DNA of 64,000 nucleotides from Janthinobacterium sp. J1-1 (GTDB lineage: Bacteria; Pseudomonadota; Gammaproteobacteria; Burkholderiales; Burkholderiaceae_D). A program made the translations under genes and the position numbers. Shown in pieces: positions 26,417 through 35,493 of the stretch. The stretch is taken from positions 4,588,001-4,652,000 of the forward strand of contig NZ_CP132339.1 in NCBI RefSeq assembly GCF_030944405.1. Direction: 5' to 3'. The number at the start of each line of letters is the position of its first letter. Positions within the stretch are counted from its first letter, which is position 1. The notes under the pieces were generated by a model, which worked only from the letters and a program-made list of their open reading frames with translations, was not told the DNA's origin and did not search any database.

Positions 26417-27400
26417 TTACTTGGCTTGAACGCCCTTTTCAACCACTGCATCGCCAGCGACTGCCGCCGTGACAGACGCTACCGGGCTATCCGCCAATGC
26501 CAGTTTGTAAGGCTGGACCGGCGTCACGCACAGCGCGTCGGAAACGATGGTGCGATTCAGGATGGCCTTGTACAGATCGACCGGCACATTGCTGTAGCGG
26601 CGCACGGGATCGCGCTCGCTCGGCTGGACCAGGGTCAGGTAATCGTCGCGGTTCAGCGCGCCGCCACCAGCACGGGTGGTCGCCACCCATTTGTCGAAGT
26701 CCGCATCGTTCACGCCATGGAACTTGAAGCGCATGCCCGAGAAGCCGGCGCCGCTGTAGTTGGCGGAGAAACCGTCGTAGACGCCCGGCTTGTTGATCAC
26801 GGCGTTGAGCTTGGTCTCCATGCCCGGCATGGCGTAGATCTGACCTGCCAGCGCCGGAATGAAGAACGAGTTCATCACCGACTGGGCGGTAATCTTGAAG
26901 CGGATCGGACGATCGACCGGCGCATACAATTCATTGACTGTGGCAATGCCTTGCTCTGGATAGATGAACAGCCATTTCCAGTCCAGCGCGACCACTTCGA
27001 CGATCATCGGCTTGGTGCTCTCCGGAATCGGACGATTCGCGTCGATACGGCTCAGCGGACGATATGGGTCCAGGGTGTGGGTGCTGATCCAGGTCAGCAG
27101 GCCCAGCACGATGATGATCAGCAGGGGTGCGCCCCAGATGATCAGCTCGAGACGCGTCGAGTGGTCCCAGTCCGGCTCATATTTGGCCGCGGTGTTGTTT
27201 TTTCTGTAGCGCCAGGCGAACAGCAGGGTGAGAGCGATTACCGGAACGATAATCAGCAGCATCAGCAGAGTGGAAATGACAATCAGATTGCCTTGCTGGA
27301 CTGCGATGTCACCGGACGGATTCAGTACCACCGTATTGCAACCTGCCAATAAGGTAAGGGGTAACAGCGCCAGTCCGTGACGAACTTTGAGTGAAAACAT
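26417..27400 (-). CDS. cyoA: Cytochrome o ubiquinol oxidase subunit II CyoA
   Basis: A 327-aa lipoprotein subunit II: signal with lipobox LTLLAGC (Cys21), two membrane helices (about 40-60 and 85-105) and a periplasmic cupredoxin domain (VVALDWKWLFIYPEQGIATV). The copper-A cysteines and histidines of cytochrome c oxidases are absent, consistent with quinol as electron donor. The start MFSLKVRHGL is chosen because it gives a proper signal peptide. First gene of the seven-gene run. Confidence 0.95.
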   Translation of the reverse strand: MFSLKVRHGLALLPLTLLAGCNTVVLNPSGDIAVQQGNLIVISTLLMLLIIVPVIALTLLFAWRYRKNNTAAKYEPDWDHSTRLELIIWGAPLLIIIVLGLLTWISTHTLDPYRPLSRIDANRPIPESTKPMIVEVVALDWKWLFIYPEQGIATVNELYAPVDRPIRFKITAQSVMNSFFIPALAGQIYAMPGMETKLNAVINKPGVYDGFSANYSGAGFSGMRFKFHGVNDADFDKWVATTRAGGGALNRDDYLTLVQPSERDPVRRYSNVPVDLYKAILNRTIVSDALCVTPVQPYKLALADSPVASVTAAVAGDAVVEKGVQAK

Positions 27401-27616
27401 ACAGGAAAGTCCAGTACAGGGGATGAAGATATGGTACTTTATTCTTACTGGAGCACAATGGCAATTGGACGTTTTGTCCACCCCTGGGCTCGGACTCCAT
27501 TCAGCAGTTAAGGACTTGTCCTACAGCTACTGTCTGAGTAGTCCTACTCCGGGCTTGAGACTCCTGGGGTAAGTTATACGTGTTGTCGAACTCGAAACTA
27601 TATAAAGAGGCTCATC

Positions 27617-28963
27617 ATGTCCAGCACGCGCACCCATAGCGGCGATGTACCCGCTGATTTCTCCCCCCACTCTCTGCGCGACGCACGCGGAGCCGGCACC
27701 GTCGAATCCCATATCGACCCCGGTGAGATCGCCGTTGGCGTGATCATCGGCCGCGCTTCCGAATACTTTGACTTTTTTGTCTACGCCATCGCCTCGGTGC
27801 TGGTGTTCCCGCAGGTGTTCTTCCCGTTCGAGGAACGCCTGGAGGGCACATTGTACGCGTTCCTGATCTTTTCCTTTGCCTTCATCGCCCGTCCCTTCGG
27901 CACCGTGATCTTCATGGAAATCCAGCGCCGGCTCGGGCGCAGCGCCAAGCTGACCATCGCCCTGTTCCTGCTGGGCGTGTCCACCGCCGGCATCGCCTTC
28001 CTGCCGACCTACTCGCACCTGGGCTTTGCCGCCATCGTCTGGCTGGCCGTCCTGCGCATCGGCCAGGGCGTGGCGCTGGGCGGCTCATGGGATGGCCTGC
28101 CGTCGCTGCTGGCCCTGAACGCGCCTGAAAACAAGCGCGGCTGGTATGCCATGCTGGGCCAGCTGGGCGCTCCGGTCGGTTTTTTGATCGCCGGCGGCCT
28201 GTTCTGGTACATGCTGACGGCCCTTTCCACGGAAGAATTCCTTGACTGGGGCTGGCGCTATCCTTTCTATGTGGCGTTCGCCATCAACGTGGTCGCGCTG
28301 TTTGCCCGCCTGCGCCTGGTGTCGACCAATGAATACGCCAAGCTGCTCGACGAGCGCGAGCTGCAGCCCGTCAGCGTCTTTGAAATGAGCCGCGGCCAGG
28401 GCCGCAACGTGATGATCGGCGCGCTGGCCGCGCTGGCCAGCTACGCGCTGTTCCACCTGGTCACCGTGTTCCCGCTGTCGTGGGTCTCGGTCTACCAAAC
28501 CCGCGCCGCCTCGGACTTCCTGCAGGTGCAGATGGTGGGCGCGATACTGGCCGCCGTCGGTATCGTGCTGTCGGGCCTGCTGGCCGACCGTTTCGGCCGC
28601 CGCACCACCCTGGGCACGCTGGCCGTGCTGATCGCCATCTTCAGCGCCTTTATTCCCAGCCTGATGGGTGGCGGCAATACCGGCCAGGACGCCTTCATCC
28701 TGATCGGCTTCAGCCTGCTGGGCCTGTCGTATGGCCAGGCAGCCGGCGCCGTGACGGCCAACTTCCCTGCCCGCTTCCGCTATACCGGCGCGGCGCTGAC
28801 GTCGGACCTGGCCTGGCTGGTCGGCGCCGGTTTCGCCCCGCTGGTGGCGCTGGGCCTGTCGGCCAACTTCGGCCTGGCCTACGTCAGCTTCTACCTGCTG
28901 TCGGGCGCCGTCGCCTCGCTGGCGGCACTGAGCCTGAACCGGGCGCTGGAGATACGCAACTGA
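27617..28963 (+). CDS. MFS transporter, metabolite:H+ symporter (MHS) type
   Basis: A 448-aa, 12-helix transporter. IGRASEYFDFFVYAIASVLV near residue 45-65 and FIARPFGTVIFMEIQRRLGR are the first-loop signature of the MHS group (ShiA, ProP, KgtP, CitA). Later segments include LRIGQGVALGGSWDGLPSLL and ADRFGRRTTLGTLAVLIAIF. Substrate probably an organic acid or compatible solute, not decidable here. Preceded by AAGAGGC. A strong terminator follows the stop. Confidence 0.9.
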   Translation: MSSTRTHSGDVPADFSPHSLRDARGAGTVESHIDPGEIAVGVIIGRASEYFDFFVYAIASVLVFPQVFFPFEERLEGTLYAFLIFSFAFIARPFGTVIFMEIQRRLGRSAKLTIALFLLGVSTAGIAFLPTYSHLGFAAIVWLAVLRIGQGVALGGSWDGLPSLLALNAPENKRGWYAMLGQLGAPVGFLIAGGLFWYMLTALSTEEFLDWGWRYPFYVAFAINVVALFARLRLVSTNEYAKLLDERELQPVSVFEMSRGQGRNVMIGALAALASYALFHLVTVFPLSWVSVYQTRAASDFLQVQMVGAILAAVGIVLSGLLADRFGRRTTLGTLAVLIAIFSAFIPSLMGGGNTGQDAFILIGFSLLGLSYGQAAGAVTANFPARFRYTGAALTSDLAWLVGAGFAPLVALGLSANFGLAYVSFYLLSGAVASLAALSLNRALEIRN

Positions 28964-28981
28964 GTGCTATATAAGTAGCGA

Positions 28982-29013
28982 AAAAAACGGGACCCGATCG
29001 GGTCCCGTTTTTT
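28982..29013. terminator. Bidirectional rho-independent terminator
   Basis: Perfect 32-bp palindrome (core ACGGGACCCGATCGGGTCCC) flanked by A6 and T6, between the MFS gene and the convergent Hsp20 gene. Confidence 0.93.
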
Positions 29014-29037
29014 ATTGCCTGATGATTTACACCGTCA

Positions 29038-29493
29038 TTATTGTATTTGCAGCTGCTTGCCGCCCGTCCCCGCTTTTTTCTGCAGGGTCAGCTGCAGCAC
29101 GCCGTCCACATAGCGGGCTTGCGAATTGCTGTCGTCGACTTCCTGCGGCAGGCTGAAGCTGCGGTATTGCTGGCCATACATCCTTTCGTTGCGCACCGCC
29201 TTGCCGGCCTCGCCATCCTCATGCTCCTGTTTCAGTTCGGCGCTGATCGACACGCGGTGGCCGTCGATGGCCACCTTGATGTCGTCGCGGTTGACGCCGG
29301 GGATTTCGGCCTTGACCAGGTAGGCTTGCTCGGTTTCGGAAATATCGACGCGCATGCGCGGCACGGCGTCGCGCGCGCGCAGCACGGGGCTGAAAAAATC
29401 GCGCATCAGCTCGTCCATGTCGCTGAAGGGATCGAAACGGCTCAGTGCATGAAAGGGATCGCGCGGATCGCGGGACATCAGTTGATTGGCCAT
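29038..29493 (-). CDS. Hsp20/alpha-crystallin small heat-shock protein
   Basis: A 151-aa ATP-independent holdase. Residues about 45-150 form the alpha-crystallin domain, with VDISETEQAYLVKAEIPGVN, then DDIKVAIDGHRVSISAELKQ and the characteristic A-x-x-x-x-G-V-L box (ARYVDGVLQLTLQKK). Preceded by CAGGAGCG. I looked for a sigma-32-type promoter upstream and found none convincing. Cytoplasmic; acts on unfolding clients. Confidence 0.95.
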   Translation of the reverse strand: MANQLMSRDPRDPFHALSRFDPFSDMDELMRDFFSPVLRARDAVPRMRVDISETEQAYLVKAEIPGVNRDDIKVAIDGHRVSISAELKQEHEDGEAGKAVRNERMYGQQYRSFSLPQEVDDSNSQARYVDGVLQLTLQKKAGTGGKQLQIQ

Positions 29494-29914
29494 GATAATC
29501 GCTCCTGTTCGGTTGGTTGCGGCGGCAGGCCGCGCCTATTAATACTAGGCGGGCAACGCACGCAATGTTTGAGACCGATCAAATAAGCACCACGCCATTA
29601 TGCTAGCGTCCGCCTCTCCCCACGCAGGATGTCAAGGCACCATATCATCCGCCCCGCCACTCTGTGGCTGCATCGGTGCCTTGCCGCCGGCATCGACGCC
29701 CCCTGCCGGAATGTTTCACGCGCCCGGCTTTCTGGCAGCGCGCAAATGACCGGTTTCCCTGACATGATTCCTCATCTTTTTGATCACACCGCACGCGTGC
29801 GTCATTGCCGCGCTCGCGCCGCCTGCTATGCTAGCGCCTGCCGCACGTTTGCGCCTCAGAAATATTGCTTTTCAGTTAAAATTATTTACCTCTGATTATT
29901 CTTCCACGGACCCG
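29494..29914. other. Intergenic region between hsp20 and hybrid kinase
   Basis: About 420 nt containing the divergent promoters. An imperfect dyad GCCTAGTATTAATAGGC lies near 29537-29553, close to the hsp20 start. Frames that run through it lack suitable starts or codon bias, so I see no gene. The final 60 nt before 29915 are AT-rich. Confidence 0.4.
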
Positions 29915-32900
29915 ATGAATACCAAGACCCCGATCGACACTTTCAGTTTCCGGCGCATTCTTGCCCGTAATGTTACCTTGCCGCTGGTGGTCGGGGTGCT
30001 GACCGCCCTGGTCTTCGTCGGCCTGATTGCCTATTTGCTCAGTGCGCTGCGCTCGGTCGAGCATTCCGAGCGCGTGATCGGCAACGCCAATGAAGTGATG
30101 AAACTGTCGGTCGACCTGGAAACGGGCATGCGCGGCTATCTGCTGACGGGCGACGAGACCTTCCTGGCGCCGTATAAATCGGGCAAGGCCAAGATCGCGG
30201 TGGAGATGACGACCTTGCTGGAGCTGGTGGCGGACAGCCCGATCCAGCAGGATCGCCTGCGCCGCATCCGCGCGCTGCAAAGCCAGTGGACCGAGTACGC
30301 CGAATCGATCATCAGCCAGCGCCGCAACAACCAGGAATACCTGGCGCGCGTGCGCCAGGGCGAAGGCAAGCTGGAATTCGACGAAATCCGCCGCGAATTC
30401 CTGTCCTTCCTGGGCATGGAACAGCGTTTGCGCCAGGAGCGCGGCGACTCGGCCGAAGCGCGCACCATGATGGCGGTGGTGGTCTTCCTGCTGCTGAGCC
30501 TGGGCTTGTCGGGCTTGCTCGCCTTCCTGGGCCGGCGCGAACTGATGCGCTTGTCCGATATCTACAATGCGGCGCTGGAGCAGCGCGGCAAGGATAACGA
30601 TGTGCTGCAGGAGCAAGCCTGGCTGCGCACCGGCCAGACCGAACTGGCCGACTACACCAGCGGCCAGCTGGCCCTGCCGCAGCTGGGCCGGCAGGTGCTG
30701 GACTTCCTGGCCAACCGCCTCGAAGTGGCGGTGGCGACGATCTATGTCACCGAAGACGACGGCAGCCTGCGCCGCGCGGCCGTGTATGGCTTCAGCGACC
30801 AGCATATCCAGGACAAGCAGGTCTTCAAGCAAGGCGAAGGCCTGGTCGGCGAAACCGCGCGTGAAAAACGGCTCAAGCATATCAAGCAGGTCCCCGACAA
30901 TTATCTGATGGTGAACTCCAGCCTGGGCCACGGTTCGCCGCTGGAACTGGTGCTCACGCCGGTGGACAACGAAGGCGTCGTCAACGGCGTGATCGAACTG
31001 GGCTTTACCCGCCCCGTGGCCCAGCGCGAACTGGAACTGCTGCGCCTGATCGCCGCCAACGTCGGCACCTCGCTGGAAGCGGCGCTGTACCGCCAGCGCC
31101 TGCAGAACGTGCTGGAAGAAACCCAGCAGTTGAATGAAGAACTGGAAGTGCAGCAGGAAGAGCTGCGCACCGCCAATGAAGAGCTGGGCGAGCAGTCGCG
31201 CGTGCTGGAACAATCGCAGTCGCACCTCGAAGAGCAAAAAGCGGCGCTGGAGCAATCGAACGAGCAGCTGGCCGTGCAGGCCCTGGCGCTGGACCAGAAG
31301 AACGTCGCCATCGGCCAGGCCCACGACCAGCTCGAAGCGCGCGCCGAAGAGCTGCAGCGCGCCAGCCGCTACAAGTCGGAATTTTTGGCGAATATGTCGC
31401 ACGAGCTGCGCACGCCGTTGAACAGCTCGCTGATCCTGTCCAAGCTGCTGGCCGACAATAGCGGCGGCAACCTGACACCGGAGCAAGTGACGTTTGCGCA
31501 AACCATTTATTCGGCCGGCAATGACTTGCTGACCCTGATCAACGATATCCTCGACATTTCCAAGGTCGAGGCGGGCAAGCTGGACCTGACGCCGGAAGCC
31601 ATCCCCTTCAATGAACTGCTGAGCAGCCTGAAGATGCTGTTCGGCGCCCAGGCACAGCAAAAGAAACTCGCTTTCACCGTCGCGGTCGCGCCTGGCACGC
31701 CGCCGTCGTTCGTCAGCGACCGCCAGCGCCTGGAACAGATCCTGAAAAACCTGTTGTCGAACGCCATCAAGTTCACCGATACCGGCAGCGTCTCGGTGCA
31801 GGTGGCGGCGGACGCGGCCGGCCATGTGCGCTTCCAGGTACAGGACAGCGGCATCGGCATCGCCGACGATCAGCAGCAAAAAGTCTTCGACGCCTTCCAC
31901 CAGGCCGATGGCACCACCAGCCGCCGCTACGGCGGCACGGGCCTGGGCCTGTCGATTTCGCGCGACCTGGCCACCCTGCTGGGCGGCGCCATTGAATTGT
32001 CGAGCACGCCGGGCCAGGGCAGCACATTCACCCTGGTGCTGCCGATCGACTGGCAGGAACGCGCCGTGCCGGAGGATGAGGCACCGGTGCCCGCCAGGTC
32101 CGCGCCGCCGGCCCATATCCGTACCAGCGCGGCCGCCATCGCGCCCCTGCCCGTGCCGAAACCGGTGCCGGTCGCCACCTTCAAGGATGACCGCGAAAGC
32201 GTGCCGGCCACGCGCAGCGGGCAGCGCTCGGTGCTGGTGATCGAGGACGAGCCGGCGTTTGCCGGCATCCTGTTCGACCTGGCGCATGAAATGCATTACC
32301 AGTGCCTGGTGGCGCACGGCGCCGAGGAAGGCTTGCGCCTGGCGGCCGAGTTCCTGCCCGACGCCATCCTGCTCGATATCGGCCTGCCTGACCGTCCGGG
32401 CCTGCTGGTACTACAAAAGCTCAAGGAAAACCCGCTGACCCGCCATATCCCCGTGCATATCGTCTCGGGCAATGACCAGGTGCAGGCGGCGATGCAGCTG
32501 GGCGCCGTCGGCTACGCCACCAAGCCGCGCACGCGCGAGCAATTGAAAGACGTGTTCCTCAAGCTGGAATCGAAATTTACGCAGAAAATGAAACGCATCC
32601 TGCTGGTCGAGGATGACGAACGCCAGCGCGAAAGCGTGGTGCACCTGATCAGCGACGACGATGTGGAAATCACCGCCGTGGCGCTGGGCGAAGAAGCGCT
32701 GGCCCTGCTGAAAACGCAGATTTTCGACTGCATGATCATCGACCTGAAGCTGCCCGATATCCAGGGCAACGAGTTGCTGGAGCGCATGGAGCATGAAGAG
32801 CTGTGCTCGTTCCCGCCCGTGATCGTGTATACCGGCCGCAACCTGAGCCGCGAAGAAGAAGCCGACCTGATGAAGTATTCGCGCTCGATCATCATCAAGG

Positions 32901-33406
32901 GCGCCCGTTCGCCCGAGCGCCTGCTCGACGAAGTGACCCTGTTCCTGCACAAGGTGGAGTCGGAACTGTCGACCGAGCGCCAGGGCATGCTGCAGCAGGT
33001 GCGCAGCCGCGAGCGCGTGTTTGAAGGGCGCAAGATCCTGCTGGTCGACGACGACGTGCGCAATATCTTTGCCTTGACCAATGCGCTGGAGCAAAAAGGC
33101 GTGGTGGTGGAAATCGGCCGCAACGGTTTTGAAGCGATCAGCAAGCTCAATAGCGTGGACGATATCGACCTGGTGCTGATGGATGTGATGATGCCGGGCA
33201 TGGACGGCCTGGAAGCGACGCGCCAGATCCGCGCCGACGGCCGCTACAACAAGCTGCCGATCATCGCGATTACCGCCAAGGCCATGAAGAACGACCAGGA
33301 AGAATGCCTGCAGGCCGGCGCGTCCGACTACCTGGCCAAGCCGATCGACCTGGACCGCCTGTACTCGCTGCTGCGCGTCTGGATGCCGAAGATGGAACGC
33401 ATCTGA
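29915..33406 (+). CDS. CHASE3-GAF hybrid histidine kinase with three receiver domains
   Basis: A 1163-aa membrane sensor. Order: TM1 (about 20-45), CHASE3 domain with SVDLETGMRGYLLTGDETFL, TM2 (about 190-210), GAF (about 245-395), long coiled coil rich in EELxxQ, HisKA with MSHELRTPLNSS (His about 495), HATPase_c with NLLSNAIKFTDTG and GGTGLGLSIS, then receivers near 772-890, 892-1010 and 1042-1163 (last ends in IAITAKAMKNDQEECLQAGA). This architecture is a phosphorelay hub. The start at 29915 is chosen because it places a short basic segment before TM1. Its stop overlaps the CheR start (TGATG). Confidence 0.93.
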   Translation: MNTKTPIDTFSFRRILARNVTLPLVVGVLTALVFVGLIAYLLSALRSVEHSERVIGNANEVMKLSVDLETGMRGYLLTGDETFLAPYKSGKAKIAVEMTTLLELVADSPIQQDRLRRIRALQSQWTEYAESIISQRRNNQEYLARVRQGEGKLEFDEIRREFLSFLGMEQRLRQERGDSAEARTMMAVVVFLLLSLGLSGLLAFLGRRELMRLSDIYNAALEQRGKDNDVLQEQAWLRTGQTELADYTSGQLALPQLGRQVLDFLANRLEVAVATIYVTEDDGSLRRAAVYGFSDQHIQDKQVFKQGEGLVGETAREKRLKHIKQVPDNYLMVNSSLGHGSPLELVLTPVDNEGVVNGVIELGFTRPVAQRELELLRLIAANVGTSLEAALYRQRLQNVLEETQQLNEELEVQQEELRTANEELGEQSRVLEQSQSHLEEQKAALEQSNEQLAVQALALDQKNVAIGQAHDQLEARAEELQRASRYKSEFLANMSHELRTPLNSSLILSKLLADNSGGNLTPEQVTFAQTIYSAGNDLLTLINDILDISKVEAGKLDLTPEAIPFNELLSSLKMLFGAQAQQKKLAFTVAVAPGTPPSFVSDRQRLEQILKNLLSNAIKFTDTGSVSVQVAADAAGHVRFQVQDSGIGIADDQQQKVFDAFHQADGTTSRRYGGTGLGLSISRDLATLLGGAIELSSTPGQGSTFTLVLPIDWQERAVPEDEAPVPARSAPPAHIRTSAAAIAPLPVPKPVPVATFKDDRESVPATRSGQRSVLVIEDEPAFAGILFDLAHEMHYQCLVAHGAEEGLRLAAEFLPDAILLDIGLPDRPGLLVLQKLKENPLTRHIPVHIVSGNDQVQAAMQLGAVGYATKPRTREQLKDVFLKLESKFTQKMKRILLVEDDERQRESVVHLISDDDVEITAVALGEEALALLKTQIFDCMIIDLKLPDIQGNELLERMEHEELCSFPPVIVYTGRNLSREEEADLMKYSRSIIIKGARSPERLLDEVTLFLHKVESELSTERQGMLQQVRSRERVFEGRKILLVDDDVRNIFALTNALEQKGVVVEIGRNGFEAISKLNSVDDIDLVLMDVMMPGMDGLEATRQIRADGRYNKLPIIAITAKAMKNDQEECLQAGASDYLAKPIDLDRLYSLLRVWMPKMERI

Positions 33407-34317
33407 TGCTGATCGACTACACGGAGGCGCAGCTGCAGGCGTTGATGGATGCCATCTATCAGCGCTACAGCTACGATTTCCGTGATTATTCCGCGCCCTC
33501 GCAACGGCGCCGCCTGAACCACGCCTTGGGTCGCCTGCACTGCAGCACCCTGGACGAGCTGCAACGCAAGGTGCTCAAGGATGCGGGCGCCTTTGGCCAG
33601 CTGCTGCAGATGCTGACCGTGCCCGTCACCGAGATGTTCCGCGATCCGGCGTTTTTCCTGGCCCTGCGCGAACAGGTGGTGCCGGTGCTGAAAACCTATC
33701 CGTCGCCGAAGATCTGGGTGGCAGGCTGCTGTACTGGCGAGGAGGCGCTGTCGCTGGCCATCATCCTGCACGAGGAAGGCTTGCTCGAGCGCAGCCTGAT
33801 CTATGCCACCGACATCAATCCGGTGGTGCTGGACAAGGCCCGCCTGGGCGTTTATCCGCTGCTCAGCATGCAAGACTACGGCGCCAACTACACGGCGGCA
33901 GGCGGCCTGGGCAGCCTGGACGAGTATTACACGGTGGAACATGCGACGGCGCGCTTCGACAGCCGCCTGCTGGACCGCATCAATTTTGCCGACCACAGCC
34001 TGGCCACCGACAGCGTGTTTGCGGAAACGCAGTTGATCTGCTGCCGCAACGTGCTGATCTATTTTAATAAAGCCCTGCAGGACCGCGCCCTCGGGCTGTT
34101 CCATGAATCGCTGTGCCACCGGGGATTCCTGGGGTTGGGCAGCAAGGAAAGCACGAATTTCAGCGCCTTTGCCACGCAATTCGAGCAGCAATCAGGACCG
34201 GAAAAGCTGTACCGCAAGCGCCCTTCGTTCGGCGCCCAGCGACAAGAGACGCGGCACAAGCCGCGCCAGGATGCACAGCGAGACGAAGCAACACCAGGAA
34301 ACCGCCATGATGAATGA
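33406..34317 (+). CDS. CheR-type methyltransferase
   Basis: A 303-aa SAM-dependent protein-glutamate methyltransferase: CheR_N helices (residues about 5-75), then the SAM site WVAGCCTGEEALSLAIILHE and IYATDINPVVLDKARLGVYP, and LICCRNVLIYFNKALQDRAL. The usual CheR sequence AGCSTGEE reads AGCCTGEE. A charged tail (about 280-303) is poorly conserved. No cheB, cheW or MCP gene is nearby, so it likely belongs to the kinase cascade rather than flagellar chemotaxis. Overlaps the next gene by up to 11 nt. Confidence 0.92.
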   Translation: MLIDYTEAQLQALMDAIYQRYSYDFRDYSAPSQRRRLNHALGRLHCSTLDELQRKVLKDAGAFGQLLQMLTVPVTEMFRDPAFFLALREQVVPVLKTYPSPKIWVAGCCTGEEALSLAIILHEEGLLERSLIYATDINPVVLDKARLGVYPLLSMQDYGANYTAAGGLGSLDEYYTVEHATARFDSRLLDRINFADHSLATDSVFAETQLICCRNVLIYFNKALQDRALGLFHESLCHRGFLGLGSKESTNFSAFATQFEQQSGPEKLYRKRPSFGAQRQETRHKPRQDAQRDEATPGNRHDE

Positions 34318-35491
34318 AACCCGCACCAAACTATTGATCGTCGACGACCTGCCGGAAAACCTGCGCGCGCTGAACGCGCTGATACGCGAAAACGACCGCA
34401 GCGTCTACCAGGCCTCGTCCGGCGAAGAAGCGCTGGCCTTGCTGCTGGAACACGATTTCGCGCTGGCCATCCTCGACGTGCAGATGCCGGAAATGGACGG
34501 CTTCGAGCTGGCCCAGCTGATGCGCGGCACCGACAAGACGCGCCATATCCCGATCGTGTTCGTCACGGCGGCCGGCAAGGAAATGAATTTCTCGTTCCAG
34601 GGCTATGAAAGCGGCGCCGTGGACTTTTTGCACAAGCCGCTCGATATCAATGCCGTGCAAAGCAAGGTCAATGTCTTCGTTGCCCTGCACCAGCAGCGTG
34701 CCGAGACGCGGCGCCAGGTGCAGGCGCTGGAACACAGCCGCCAGCAGCAGGAAGCGCTGCTGCAAGAGTTGCGCGCGACGCAGGCCGAGCTGCAGCGCTC
34801 CCTGCGCATGCGCGACGAATTCATGTCGATGGTGGCGCACGAGCTGCGCACGCCGCTCAACACCCTGTTCCTGGAAACCCAGATGCGCACCCTGAACCTG
34901 GAACGCGGCAACCTGGCCGCTTTCGCGCCGGAAAAATTGCCGAAGATGGTGGCGCGCGACGCACGCCAGATCCGCAGCATGGTGCGGCTGATCGACGACA
35001 TGCTCGACGTCTCGCGCATCAGCAGCGGCAAGCTGTCGATACGGCGCGAACCGGTCGACCTGGCCGCGCTGGTGCGGCGCGTGGCCGAGGACCTGGCGCC
35101 CGGCCCGGACCAGTTGCGGGTGCAGGTGCAGGAAGACGCGTGCATCGAAGGCTATTGGGACGGTTTCCGCGTCGAACAGATCGTCGTCAACCTGATCAGC
35201 AACGCCCTGCGCTATGGCGACGGCAAGCCGGTCGACATCAGCCTGGCGAAAACCCGCAACAGCGCGGTGATCGAGGTGCGCGACCATGGCATCGGTATCG
35301 GCCCCAAGGACCAGGAGCGCATCTTCGACGCCTTCGAGCGCGTGATGCACCAGGACCGCACGGGCGGCCTGGGCCTGGGCCTGTTCATTACCAAGCAGCT
35401 GGTCGACGCCCACGGCGGCGCCATCACCCTGCAAAGCCAGCCCGGCCATGGCGCGCTGTTCAGCGTGACCCTGCCGCTGGCGGGATCGTGA
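34307..35491 (+). CDS. Receiver-histidine kinase (REC-HisKA-HATPase)
   Basis: A 394-aa soluble kinase with an N-terminal receiver (LLIVDDLPENLRALNALIRE; phospho-Asp in LAILDVQMPEMDG, about residue 60), a short coiled coil, HisKA with MVAHELRTPLNTL (His about 178) and HATPase_c with NLISNALRYGDGKPV and GLGLGLFITKQLVDAHGG. The order REC first means it is probably switched by another kinase, most simply the CHASE3 kinase two genes upstream. Start at 34307 or 34310. Confidence 0.92.
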   Translation: MMNETRTKLLIVDDLPENLRALNALIRENDRSVYQASSGEEALALLLEHDFALAILDVQMPEMDGFELAQLMRGTDKTRHIPIVFVTAAGKEMNFSFQGYESGAVDFLHKPLDINAVQSKVNVFVALHQQRAETRRQVQALEHSRQQQEALLQELRATQAELQRSLRMRDEFMSMVAHELRTPLNTLFLETQMRTLNLERGNLAAFAPEKLPKMVARDARQIRSMVRLIDDMLDVSRISSGKLSIRREPVDLAALVRRVAEDLAPGPDQLRVQVQEDACIEGYWDGFRVEQIVVNLISNALRYGDGKPVDISLAKTRNSAVIEVRDHGIGIGPKDQERIFDAFERVMHQDRTGGLGLGLFITKQLVDAHGGAITLQSQPGHGALFSVTLPLAGS

Positions 35492-35493
35492 CC

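Noticed and set aside
29882-32317. An 811-codon minus-strand frame opposite the CHASE3 kinase
   Set aside because: Gln/Ala/Val-rich antisense shadow; the plus strand encodes recognisable HisKA, HATPase and receiver domains.
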